This document shows, piece by piece, positions 1-13,900 of a stretch of 64,000 bases of DNA. How positions within the stretch are numbered: position 1 is the first letter of the stretch; each line of letters opens with the position of its first letter. Location of the stretch: positions 26,700,030-26,764,029 of the forward strand of contig OX439040.1 in assembly GCA_949317995.1 (NCBI GenBank), written 5' to 3'. Position numbers and translations under genes: made by a program. This stretch comes from Acholoe squamosa (Eukaryota > Annelida > Polychaeta > Phyllodocida > Polynoidae). The notes below the pieces were generated by a model. That model saw only the letters and a list, made by a program, of their open reading frames with translations. It did not search any database and was not told the DNA's origin.

Positions 1-1803
1 CCCTTGCATACACCCTCATCTTGTGCAAAAAGCAGCATTGAAACCATATGATTTTACATTTCTATCTCAGGGATATTGCCAGGATTTTCCTATATGAGCC
101 AATGGCGCACATCTTGGGATATCAATACGCCAATCAGGGAGATAATTAGCCAGAAATGATGTATAAAGGATCCTGTTTTCAATTGAAAGCATGGTGTTTT
201 ATCTACCACGTATGCATTACAACAAGTTGTCATTGAGGGTTGTTTGGATTCAAATATAGTTATACACAGTGCAGAAGGTACTAGGGTAACTGGCAGTTAC
301 CCCATCCAACATGAAGGGTCACATGCAAAACAAGTGTGAAACTTTTCCTCATTCTATGCTGTTAATACACTAGTATTACAGAATCTTTAGCTGGGGCATG
401 GATACTTATACCTGCAATTACTACATCAACTGAAGTTTGAAGTGTTGTTAGCACATGGAAACTATAGAAAATATAGGGAGTGGCCCTGTTGGGCTTTTAG
501 GATTTCATTGATAATAAATTTATTTCAATTCGCCATTTTTTTCTAGAAATTTCAATCATATCAATTATTCTGATATAGGCCAAAATGACCTTGAACTGGG
601 TCAAATAATCTAATAGGAAGGGCCACTTATTCATTCCCTCTCTCACTTTTATTTTATCTTACTGAACAATTTAACACTTGGCTAGATAATATTATCACCC
701 TTTTAATGGTCTTAAAGACAAAACTTTAAGGGATACCCCAGCTGATAATCATTGTCGAAATAAGAATAAATTTAATTCAGTAGGTAGATCTAAATCATAT
801 CTATCGGATAATGACAATTACATTTTGCTTTTTGTACAATAACTCTAGTTCTACTAGGAATTTCTCCAAAATTCTTTCAGTTTTTGAAGGCCATTTATTT
901 GCACTTTCAAGATGTGCCAATGGCCGCCAAATATGGTCAATTTAATGCGCCATTTATGAATTAAATGCCGCTATGGTGCAGGGCGTGGCCCTGGCAATAT
1001 TCCTGCATCTTGATTAACACATGTCAATGGACATATTTGTAGTTTTTGAAAAAAAATGTTTGTCCAGTTTGGGAATTATTCACCAAAGTTCTTCCAAAAT
1101 TCAAGATGGCTAGTACCAAAGAAAGTAGTGTTGCTACCCAAACTTTTTATTACACATTTCAATAACACATCATGCAAGAAACAAATATTTCAAGTTAATA
1201 CAAGGAAATCCTTTGTAAATTAATTTTTTGGGTCACCTGGAGCACTTGTCCTGAAGGTCTCACATTAATAATATAAAAAAATATATATTGCAAACAAGAG
1301 GTGGGCGCAATTCATAGACATGAAAATTTTCAAAATAAAAAAAAAAATTTGTATGTCTGAAAATATGATGTGGGAAATCCATAGACCAACTATTTAATTT
1401 GGTGTGGCCTTAGATGATTTCTAGCAAGCAAAAGAAGACTTTATTGACGGCTGTCAAAATCTTTTGTGACCCCACCTCCATGCCAAAGGTGTGGAAAAAG
1501 TTTATGCCTCACCCTGTTGATAAATAATGGCCACTCCCTTTAATTTCATGTCTATTTCTTAAGTTTTTACGAAGTATGAAACAAGTTATAATGTTTATAC
1601 TGGTAGCTTAAGACATCAATATTATATGGCCTGCATGAGAGGGAAATGGCCTGCATAAGATGCCAAGATGCAGGCCACTTTGGTCTGCATGGAGAAAAAG
1701 TTTTCGGCCACACTGAAGATATCACATCATCATTTCACAAAGGACACTTGCACCAATTATGTCCTCATTACCCGACTTCTAACCCATTCCCTACTTGTTG
1801 CAG
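1..1803. other. Intron sequence upstream of the first visible UBE2O exon
   Basis: AT-rich non-coding sequence with no convincing exon on either strand. A 10-bp inverted match (GGGAGTGGCC near 478 and GGCCACTCCC near 1531) may delimit an old non-autonomous DNA element, but no target-site duplication was identified. 1620-1710 resembles the right part of the MITE at 10375-10721 (shared phrase about a repeated GGCCTGCAT). Confidence 0.5.
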
Positions 1804-1977
1804 GTGAAGTTGGTGGATCGTTCATTAATGCCAGGTGATGTCGTCCGCCGGTTCATTGAGGGTCAGGACAGTCAGCGGGGTTATGTACGTAACACAGAAG
1901 TCATGTGTTATGTCCAGGTGCTCGGCAAGAACAAAGTGATCCGCAACATCAACAGTGAGCAACTAGAACCTCTCAGA
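1804..1977 (+). CDS. UBE2O: UBE2O exon (first visible)
   Basis: Acceptor TTGTTGCAG and donor AGA|GTAAGT bound 58 complete codons beginning [17 protein letters not shown]. This matches the start of the first conserved region of UBE2O. The exon starts in phase 0, so at least one upstream exon carries the initiation codon. Confidence 0.93.
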
Positions 1978-4900
1978 GTAAGTTCATATAGCACTAATAG
2001 GTTTCCTAGGTTTGATTGACTCGTGAGACAAATATTTATCAGTGGATTTCTGATGTAAAAGCGTAAAGTACCGGTACCGTAATCTCGTAACCGCGTATAA
2101 GGCGCGTCTTATAGGCCAAACAAAATGCTGCTGGGTCTTATACGTGGGAAGTAAATTGCCTTGAGTTTGGGGTGCGCCTTATAGGGGGGGTATCTTTTAC
2201 TATAGAACAGTACTAAATTAACAAAAATCTGCCCTCAGAGGTGCGCCTTATGTTATGTTATAACAGACCTCCCTGAGTTGTGCCTTATAGGCGAGGTGCG
2301 CCTTATACGCGAGAGATTACGGTACTTATCATTGTGTTAAAAGATTATACTGCTAGCTCATTCCCCAATTCTGGTAGCGCCTTATGGTGTTTGATGATAA
2401 GTAGTTCTAATAGTAATCCCGTAGAAGCACAACAAAGGTTTTCTGACAATGAATTTGAATACATGAACGTTCATTGTAATGTCAATTATTTTAAGGCTTT
2501 TGAGGTCAGTAAGTAAAGAAGGTTCTCGTCAGTTAATATTTAATTGGAATTCGATCAAATTGTTCATAAGTTTGAAAATATTAAGTTTGAAAATATTGAT
2601 TGCCTAACTGATCATAACATTTACATCAATGTTCTTATTTGGAGAATACGCATCTAATTCTTGAAACTAAGGGTATTGACTATTGAGTAATGCAATTGAC
2701 AAAGCCCTTAATACAGCATGATGAATGAATACATCACTGGGGAATTTCTTACTAGTGCTGTAATTATATATCACAACACGTCTTTGTAATAACCATATTA
2801 TGAGTCAAAGTTTGGTTTCGATGATAACCGTTTCCATGGTAATGAGCTTGAACGTTGAAAACTTTGACCTCGTTCTTCGGATCGGGGATGGGGGGACTGT
2901 GCTTTTATGTTCTTGAATAAAGATAAAAAAGAAATTTTGTCTTTTCCATTGTCATTGTGTTCAACCAAGGGAGTTTAGTTGTCCATGCTAATTTTTTTTT
3001 ATTGTTGCTAATTCTAAGCGAAAATATCTTGCCTTTTCAAGTTTAACGTAATATCGCAAACAGCAGCCGCCTATTTGATTGGGGTGAAGGGCTTGATATT
3101 TCTCCTACCTCTTTTGCGATAAAGTAAGCTGGAATAGGTGGATTAACCCATAGTCATAGTTATTTCCACTTCAATCAATTATTTGAGGTAGTTATCGATC
3201 AAGAACGAACGCACAAGCAGAGAAGTCGATCGAAAAATCACCATTCACCACTTGCTGTAGTTGTTTTCATAAAGTCCCTGTAGATGGCACTGCTAATTTG
3301 TGGCGCATGCGTGACGACCTACTTTCTGGGTCGTCACACATGCGCCGCCAAAGAGTAAACACAGCCACGTGTTTCACCGCTCCCTCCCTCCACGCTCCCC
3401 GTGATTGGCTGAAACCCACCCCCCTAGTCCCTGTCTTTGATTGGCTGATGGAGTGGCATGATCCAACGCCTGGCTGCATTTGTAAACCCTTTTGCACGGA
3501 CAGCATGGTAGCCATCTCATATGGGCGAGTAATTCAATTTCCCGGTTCCATGCGATAAAAACTGACGAGTTGTGACATCAAAACATTATATCTGTTGCAA
3601 TTCTGCAAGATCTTATTCATTTTGTCGCATATTTGAATAGTTGTAGACAACCAGGCATGCAGGTGTTTATAAACACAGCCAGAAGCCACTGCGCTGGTAC
3701 CGCTGCAGCACTGCGATACCAGCGAAAATGTTGTTGCTGATGTCGGTGCTTTCAGCCCAAATGTCTTATTGCCGTTCATTCTTATTGCCGTTCATTCTTA
3801 GGAATGAACGGCTATAGGAGGGGACCCATTCTTAAATACAAGCTCTCATAGTGGTGCTTCCTCGCTCTCCATGTATAATCCTGTCTCATAGGTACAGTAT
3901 TGAGTATGCCTATACCTGGATTAAAATCTGCAAATCAGTCAAGCATAGAAGTGGTGGCAGTGGTGGTGTTGGTGGACCTGTTATTGTAGAGCCTGGGGAC
4001 AGAGTGGTGGTAGCCCTGGACACCTCAGGCAGAGCCATGGTATATAGTATATCTAGCCCCCCCCCCCACCCACCTCTGAATGGTGGTGGTGGCTGTGCTC
4101 CTGGGGTGGCCCCATACCTGCCTGGCACCACCTCCCCCAGCACCATGTGGTTCTCTTCTGCTGGTGGGGCATTTCTCACCACCACTGACTATTAACCCAC
4201 TAAAGGCCACCTACATGTATATTTATGTATACATGTACACATAAGTATGATGCACTTTTTTAGGAGGTTTAAGTGGCGTGGCATTGGATTATTTGGAGTC
4301 TTAGGACCATTTTCCATGTGTGTCGGCCATCTTGGTTTTCAGAAACACAGGGATCCAGGCCATATATGGTCAATTTTGATCTTAAAAAGTTATCAGATGG
4401 ATGTTAGTGACCATTTAGACACCTCAACTACCCAATTTTATTGTTTGCCATGTGTGTTGGCCATCTTGGTTTTAGGAAACACAGGGATCCAGGTCATTTG
4501 TGGTCAATTTTGATCTTCAAATGTTATCAGATGGATATAAGTGACCATTGAAAGACCTCAACTACCTAATTCTATTGTTTTCCATATGTGTCGGCCATCT
4601 TTGTTTTAGGATACACAGCCTAAGGATCCAGGCCATACATGGTCAATTTTGATCTTCAAAAATTATCAGATGGGTGTTAGTGACTATTAGGAGACCTCAA
4701 CTAGCCTATTTTATTGTTTTCCATGTGTGTCGGCCATCTTTGTTTTAGGAAACACAGGGATCCAGCTCATATATTGTCAACTTCGATCTTCAAAAGTAAT
4801 CAGATGGATGTTACTGACCATTGGGACACCTCAAGTACCTAATTTTATTGTTTTCCATGTGTGTCGGCCATCTTGGTTTTCGGAAACACAGGGATCCAGG

Positions 4901-7900
4901 TCATATGTGGTCAACTTTGATCTTCAAAAGTTATCAGATGGATGTTAGTGACCATTGGGAGACCTCAACTACCCAATTTTGTTGTTTTGTTGTGTCGGCC
5001 ATCTTTGTTTTAGGAAACACAGGGATCCAGGTCATATATGGTCAATTTTGATCTGAATAAAAAGTTATAGATGGATGTTAGTGACCATTGGGACATCTCA
5101 ACTACCCAATTTTATTGTTTTCCATGTGTGTCGGCCATCTTGGTTTTAGGAAACACAGGGATCCAGGTCATATGTGGTCAATTTTGATCTTCAAAAGTTA
5201 TCAGATGGATGTTAGTGACCATTGGGAGACCTCAACTACCCAATTTTGTTGTTTTCCATGTGTGTCGGCCATCTTTGTTTTAGGAAACACAGGGATCCAG
5301 GTCATATATGGTCAATTTTGATCTGAATAAAAAGTTATAGATGGATGTTAGTGACCATTGGGACATCTCAACTACCCAATTTTATTGTTTTCCATGTGTG
5401 TCGGCCATCTTGGTTTTAGGAAACACAGGGATCCAGGTCATATGTGGTCAATTTTGATCTTCAAAAGTTATCAGATGGATGTTAGTGACCATTGAAAGAC
5501 CTCAACTACCTAATTCTATTTTTTTCAATATGTGTCGGCCATCTTTGTTTTAGAAAACACAGGGATCCAGGCCATATTTGGTCAACTTTGATCTTCAAAA
5601 ATTATCAGATGGATGTTAGTGACCATTGGGAGACCTCAACTACCCAATTTTATTGTTTTTCATGTGTGTCGGCCATCTTGGTTTTAGGAAACACAGGGAT
5701 CCAGGTCATATGTGGTCAATTTTGATCTTCAAATGTTATCAGATGGATGTAAGTGACCATTGAAAGACCTCAACTACCTAATTCTATTTTTTTCAATATG
5801 TGTCGGCCATCTTTGTTTTAGAAAACACAGGGATCCAGGCCATATTTGGTCAACTTTGATCTTCAAAAATTATCAGATGGATGTTAGTGACCATTGGGAG
5901 ACCTCAACTACCCAATTTTATTGTTTTTCATGTGTGTCGGCCATCTTGGTTTTAGGAAACACAGGGATCCAGGTCATATGTGGTCAATTTTGATCTTCAA
6001 ATGTTATCAGATGGATGTAAGTGACCATTGAAAGACCTCAACTACATAATTCTATTGTTTTTCATATGTGTCGGCCATCTTGGTTTTAGAAAACACAGGG
6101 ATCCAGCTCATATATGGTCAATTTTGATCTTTCAAAGTTATGAGGTGGATGTTAGTAGTCATTGGGATACCTCAACTACCTAATTCTATTGTTTTCCATA
6201 TGTGTCGTCCATCTTGGTTTTCGGAAACACAGGGATCCAGGTCATATATGGTCAATTTTGATCTTCAAAAGATATCAGATGGATGTTAGTGACCATTTGG
6301 ACACCCCAACTACCCAATTTTATTGTTTTCCATGTGTGTCGGCCATCTTGGTTTTAGGAAACACAGGGATCCAGGTCATATGTGGTCAATTTTGATCTTC
6401 AAAAGATATCAGATGGATGTTAGTGACCATTGGGACAGTTCAACTACCTAATTCTATTGTTTTCCTTGTGTGTCGGCCATCTTGGTTTCAGGAATCACAG
6501 GGATCCAGGCCATATATGGTAAATTTTGATCTTCAAAAGTTATCAGATGGATGTTAGTGACCATTGTGACACCACCACCACCAATACCACCACCACACTA
6601 CTCCCAACCCTCACACACATTCCTTATTTGCATATTTTAATCCAGGCATAGGTTTACTCCATACTATAGCAATGGGACAGGATTTTACATGGAGAGCGAG
6701 GAAGCACCACAATCAGAGCATATATTTAAGTATAGGTCCATTCCAAGGGCCATAGAGTTCATATATAATGATCTTTTTTCCTTGGATCATAATAGGAATA
6801 TGCATGGCATTACAGCATTGCTGTGTTTACTTTCCTGAAAGTATGTTATAGATTAATAAATTGCAAAACACACAACATATGAAGGGATTTTAGATTCCGT
6901 ATTAAAATAATAATTGTTCTGAAAATTTTGATCTAAGATCATATTAAAAATGTTGTAAATCAATTCTATACTTCTTAAAACATGATATGAATATGCACGG
7001 CATTACAGCTTTGCTGTGTTTACTTTGCCGAAAATATGGGATAAATTTCTTATCCGGGAAACGCACTGCAATTTAACTGCTTTTAGAATTGATATTAAAC
7101 TCAGAATTGATCGTCAAATTTAAATATGAAATCCTAATTTCTTGATCATAGATGACAGATCCTAAATTGAATCCTCTCAATTGCATCCTTAACACGGGCC
7201 TCTTGATCATAGATCTTAGATCCTAAATTTTCAATTGAATCCTTAACATAATCTCCTAACCATTGACCCCTTGTTATTTGAAAGGTATCTTGCTTTATTT
7301 TCACAGTACACATGGATTATTGTCATAACTCGTCTTTGTTTGCTGCATGGTGCTGAGAATTTGAAGGAAAATGTTAGACCTTGTTAGGCGATAATAGGGA
7401 TTCGATAGAAAGCAGATTATCGAGAGGAGTTCATAGCTGTTTGAATTTCTTTCCTACAACGATTTGGTGGAAAGTTATGGACATTTTTGTGAATCTTCAT
7501 AGTCTAAAAGGTGAATTTTGAGGTGGTAGGAGTAATCCACTCAAAAACTGATAGCAAATCATGTGCTGCACGTTCCTGTGCGATCAGTAGTAAGGGAGAT
7601 ATGATGGTTTTTGTATATGATGCCATTTACGCTCCCAGCTTGCCTCCATTTACGCCCTGAGGCTGCCATTGCGACCTCCATAAACAATTCACGCACCACA
7701 CCTGCCATACTTGTAGTACCGTAATCTACTGCGTAGAAGGCGCAGCTCGCGTAGAAGGCGCCCCCAACTCACAGGGGGGGGGTGTTTCACGTAGAAGGCT
7801 CCCCCTGAGGGCAGATATTTGCAGTTTAGTACTGTTCTTTAGTGAAAATACCCCCCCCTATAAGGCACACCCCAAACTCAATGCCCCTCACACGTATAAG

Positions 7901-10900
7901 ACCCAGCAGCATTTTGTTTGTTGAGAAGAAGCGCCTTATACGCGGGAGATTACGGTAGGAATGCATAGAAATAAGTATCAGTCGCCGAACAGGTGGACGG
8001 TTGCTCAAAGCGTTGTGTAAGGAGGCCTTACAGTCTTGCGGTTTTGACGAAAATTTGTCCCAGTCTAAAAATTTATTTCGCTTAATTTTAGTCGGAAACA
8101 AACTTTCCACAGTGCTGGATCGATCTGAGGGAAAAACTACCACATATCTGTATCCCACAATGCATTGTTACAATTTTTTTTTGCAGTTTCCTGGTATTTT
8201 TCAATATACATAGATATGTTCTATTGCTACTTTGTAGAATTCATATGCTTACAAATTTAATCTACTAATACATGGTGACTGAGTGTTTGCAGTGTTTCGA
8301 CGTTAAAATTCGAAACAATTTTTTTTTGGCAGGGGTTCATAATTTGGACTTGTAGTATGTCTCATTGTGTTCGGCACGTTCGATTTACCCTATTTACAGA
8401 GTTTGTTCATTCCTATGCGATCAAAGGAACCCGCTAAAGTCGACCTTAAAGTAGGCATCATGTCAAGATTCGAAACAATTTTTTTTTTCGGCACGGGTTC
8501 ATAATTCGGACTTGTATGTCTCATTGCATTTGGCACGTTTGCTTTAACAAAAAAAAGAAGAATTTTTGCCTTTTTCCATTGTCATTGTATTCAACCATGG
8601 GAGTTTAGCCATCCATGCTATTTTTTTTTTATATTGTTGCTATTTCGAAGCGTTTTTAAGTTTAACGAAATATCATAAACATCAGCCGCCTATTGGAATG
8701 GGGTGAAGGGTTTTAAAAGACCGACTTTTCTTGTATTTCTCCTACCTCTTTTGCGATATAGTAAGCTGGAATAGGCGGATTAACCCTTAGTCATAGTTAT
8801 TTCCACTCCAATCAATTATTTAAGGTAGTTATTGATCAAGAACAAACGGACAAGCAGAGAAGTCAATCGAAAAATCACCAATCACCACTTGCTGTAGTTG
8901 TTTCCATAAAGTCCCTGTAGGTGGCGCTGCTAACTATTAAGGAACCCAGAGAAAGTAAAGACTTGGATAAATACGCAACACATTTAACACAACTTTTAGA
9001 TCCATATTCTTAATTGTTGCTGAGAAAGAGTGCATCATAGCAATCAGGGCATCATGATGCACTCTTTCAGTGCTTGCTGTGAAGATGTTTTTCTCTGAAA
9101 TGATTCTTTGGACAGAAACTTTCATAGCCAAACTTGACTCATTCCTTAAAGTCAGCAGACTATATATTTTATGACATTGCTTGAAAGATCTACAGTTGCT
9201 TGTTCATAGCTGAGATACAGGGTGACATAAAATCTCTGAACTTGACATTATGTGTGTTTGCTTCTACTATCACAGTACTGGGACTCTGAGCCTGGAGATG
9301 TCACCTTAGATTCGTGGGTTGGTAAAATCGAACACATCAACGAAGAAGTCACACTCAAATTCCCAGACAATGCAATGTAAGTGTACCTTTCGACTTCAAC
9401 TTTATCCTAAGACTTATCACACATTAACTGATATACAGACAGCATAATCCAATCGATTTCCTGTTGGAAAGATAATGGAAGTCGTTTAATTATCTCTTTC
9501 TCATTGCAGGTGCCAAGTGTGTGATGATGAATTCATTAACGAACTGTTTCGCTTTGAAGATGTCAATGAGAAAAGAGCTCGTGTAAGTGTGGAACACCCT
9601 CATTTTCATTTACGGAGATTAATTGATGTGATTTTTTTCACTGAGTCGTGTCATTTGATAACCTGAATTCAAGTTGCAGCTTATAGTCCTAGCCTGAAAG
9701 ATGTCTAAAACATAAAACATCATGCGCAAAGCATTTTCAAAAGCACTAAATACAATCTGACATTACCGCCCCTCTCCTCCACACACACCACGGTAGGCAA
9801 TGATTAGTCTCCTACTTGTGCACTCGGCCGACTGCACAATGTAGAATGTACCACAGTCATTGGTAGTCATTTGTAGACTTAACATCATTGATGAAAATTA
9901 TAACTACTGGATGGCCTATCACTGGTCGCAAACACAAAACAAAAACAAAAAAAGCCACATAAACAATTAAATAATCTACCGATTGCAGTCATTGGCCCCC
10001 TACACAGTGGTGTAGTCTATACCCAGGGTGCCCACTGGTCAGTTAAAAGTCAGTTAAACCTATTTTTCATTAAAAGTTATGTCAGTCAAAAAGATATGAT
10101 GGGATATCATTTGAAAATGATATTTTGACTTATTTGGAGACTATTGTCAAGATTCCCCACAGAATTTGCAAAATTTCTTTAACACTCTCGCTGAGTGGAT
10201 TTTTTTTTTTTTTTTTTTTTTGGTGAGCCCTGTAGATTATTCAATATTTGGTCAGTTAAAAGTTGATACATGTCAGGTAAAGGTCAGTTAAAAACATGAC
10301 CCATAAATAGTGAGAACCCTGATCACTGACTTCATCCACCATGCGTATTGTAGCCTATCCCTGACTTCATACACCAGTGTTGCCGAAATGATGCCTGCAC
10401 GCCGTCTTTTGCCGGCGTAGAATCTTAATGGCCGGTGTAGGGCCTTGGGACGCAGGCCAGAATGGCCTGGCATGATCTCAGCTTTCTAATGGTGAAAGAA
10501 TTTTTCAAATCCGACCATTAGAAGTGAAGATAGGGTCATTTTTGTAAAGTTGTTTTACAATAGAGTATTTTTTACCATTTCTATTCAGTCTGATGAAGTT
10601 TATATAGGCACCTTAAAAGATCAGTATTCATATGGCCTGCATCAGCAGGAAATGGCCTGCATAAGATGCTTAGACGCAGGCCACATTGGCCTGCGTCCAT
10701 AAAAAGTTTTTGGAAACACTGATACACTGGCCCATAGTCAGTAACGCGTTCTGACTTATAATACTTTCAGGACACAGAGTTTTGCACCAATGACTACTAC
10801 CCAGGACAGCAGTTTAAGGGTGAGCTTGGGGACTTGGAGTCTGCCAAATGGATAAAGAGCACATCACAACACTCACAAGCCGCCGCCAAAAAGAACGAGC

Positions 10901-13900
10901 ACAAGGAAGTCATCATCACTGTCGACAAGGTAGCGTCCTAGTACTTATTTGTCAAAAGAATATAGAATGTCTTATCAGTTTATTTAGAAATAAGTATTTA
11001 TTTTATTGCATGGGCCTGATTCAATCTTGTAAAGTATAGTTTATTCATCCAATGAGGTATGATATTATTTAAAAAGTACAGTTGGGGAACAGACGAATAC
11101 CGTTATTATAGCTTATGTGCACAAAACGTACATCTTCAATGCTTGCAGGTTGAAGCTAAGAGTATAGACGTGCACTGGTTGTGTCGGGGGTACGCTAAGG
11201 TAGAGAATCCCCTTGCACGGATGGAACCACCACCTAGAACATTATCTACATCACATCTTAACAAGTAAGTATTGAGTTAATAACAGAGATGCCACTTTTC
11301 CTGGTTTACCACTTCCTGGTTTTGATTCCAAGATTTCTATATTACAGGGGTGTGAAATTTCCGCGGAAACGCGGAATTCCGCGTTTTTGATGCTCACATG
11401 GACCATTCCTGAGATCTGTGCAAATCCACTGAGAAAATGAATAAGCATTTATTGGGGGGGGGGGGTTCTTAGAAATTTCCAAATGTTAGATCTAATATCA
11501 GCCCAAATGGAGGTAGATAAGTATCCCAATGGTAAATTGTGGCCTCATTGTACACTAGAGAGTAATTATATAATATAGCCAATTGAATAGTTAGATGACT
11601 TATCTTATGTAATAATTTGAACTAGAAATCCTTGTGAGGTGGTATTATTCGCTTCAGAGGAAACTGTTTTCGGGATTTCACACCCCTGATATTAAATTAT
11701 GTTAAACTCCTGGGAAAATGTGTCCAAAGTCCAGTTTTCCTGTTTTTTGTCGGCCAGTGAATCATCTCTGTAATAAGCAGGGTTAATCCTTTAAGGGCCG
11801 ATATTGCAAGTGTGCATTATGTCCACTATTCTCCTCAGACCTCCCCAGGGCATCTACCTTAAAATGATAATCATAAGTCAAAAGCCTTGTTAACTCGAAA
11901 AGCGAGTTATAAGAGCCGGGTAAAAAAAACCCAACTTTTCAGTGCCTCAGTAGACATGGTGGAAAAGGAGAGGGGGAGGATATCAAATTGGCAAATAAAC
12001 TGTTAAATGATGCAATAAACTTCACAATTTGTACATGGAATTGGAGCTTAGAATTTTATGATATGGAAAGAGTGAAGTGTTTTTGTTTTTTTTAATTTGT
12101 GAGATATCCTGTCATGAGTACATAGAAGTCAATGCCAATTTGTATGGAGTGTATTTAAGACGCTTTTGATACCCAGTGCTGAGCCTATGGGATCTTGATC
12201 CATGGATCAACATTCCCGCCCTTTTTGACTGAGGTGGTGCAAATAAGCTAAGGTGGTGCAAATACATGCAAATGAGGGCCCACATTGAGACAGGTGGTGC
12301 GAACAGGAGGAAGAGGAGGATGGTAGTGGGGATGACATCAGCATACAGGCAGGAACTAGCTCCAAGCAGATATCAAGTAGTGTAACCTCGTTATAATGTA
12401 GTTCTAATACCACAACACATCTGCTTGGAGAGCCAGTTAATGTCCATGGTGGTTAACAGCACCACAAAAGGTCAGGAAAAAAGGTTTCCATATGGAATGC
12501 ATATATTTTAACATTGTAGAAAAGAAGCGTCACCTTGCAGTGCTGGTAGGCATGACTTAACTTTCTCACTGATACCAGCTTATCTAAGGGAGATAATACA
12601 ACAATTTCAATTTTCATAATATTTTATGCACCCCCCATAAAGTCTTAATTCAAGGTGGCTCCTATAACTCTTCTTTCTCTCAAGCAAAAAAGAAAAATTG
12701 GCTTTTCGAGTTACCTGCAATGCACATTGCTATCCTATATTTCTTTATTGTGAATGTTAGCATTTATGGATATCATAAAATGATTATTGTACATGTATTA
12801 TTGAGACCTACCGTATTCGTTCTAATAAGCGCACATGCTCTAATAAGCGCGCACCCCACCTTTTGGGACCTCAAATCATGCAAATGCAGTGTAAGAACAG
12901 AGATTTTTGGGGCAAAATCAATGATTTTGATGAAAAAAAATCAACGATTTTAAGGCTTTAGGGGGTGCGCTTATTAGAATTGATGAATGAAATAATACTC
13001 ATGAATGGTTAATGGCATTTCATTCTTCAGATTAAAGAAATTGGACTGTTTTGAAGCCTGCAGCGTCCAACTAGGAGACAAAGCCTTCTACAAATTAAAA
13101 CCCACCGACCTGATAGAACCACTTAAACTGAAGGGTGGTCAGTCCCCCCTAGATCTCATTATGGGTCCAAAGGATGCAGAAATAAATGCCAATATTGACA
13201 ATACAAAAACCGAACTGGGCCCTGAACTGCAGGCCGAAAAACCAACTGAAGACACTGAGGATAATATAAATCTCAAAGCCACCGAGGAACCAAAACCAGA
13301 AGAAAGTTTGGATCAAGTTGTTCCTGTAGTAAATGGGGTGGTCAACGACAGCCAGCAGAATGGCGGAGACCATGTCGTAACTGATGATGCGGATGATTCA
13401 GATTATGAAGATGAGGATGATGGCAGCCTCTCTGACACAGGGTCAACAGCCTCTGCACGCTCCAGTGCATCTCAATCCTCAACGTCTTCCACAAAGGGCA
13501 AGAAGAAGGGTAAGGGACTGCAGAGCAAATTGTTAAGAAAGAAGAAGTTAAAGAAGACAAGGACGAGGAGGGAGAGCAATAAGATCAGGGAGATGCGAGC
13601 AGGAGATCGTGTTCCAGTAGAAATCATTTACACATTCTCCATCATTGAAGTTATGTGGCAGGTAAGAGATCTTTGGAATTTTGTTCCTTTCTTTTGTAGT
13701 TTATCTGCCATTCCTATCTTTAGTACCTTGGGTCGACCTAACAATTTGTCTAGAAATTTTAAAGGACTGAAAATAAGGATCACCCGGGGAGTTATCATAC
13801 CATGATCATAAAGCTTGTCTTTCAAGGTATTGCATCTATGTGATGGAAATTTATTTACAAATGGTATTTTTCCACCTGTTATTAGGACGGCTCAATAGAG

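Noticed and set aside
3851-4195. Gly/Pro-rich open frames on both strands
   Set aside because: Produced by GGTGGTGGT-type simple sequence in the arm of the satellite-carrying element; no homology.
4247-6395. Series of about 77-codon open frames with similar peptides ([16 protein letters not shown]...)
   Set aside because: They are read from the 134-bp satellite, whose unit is not a multiple of three; frames shift every unit and there is no splice or start evidence.
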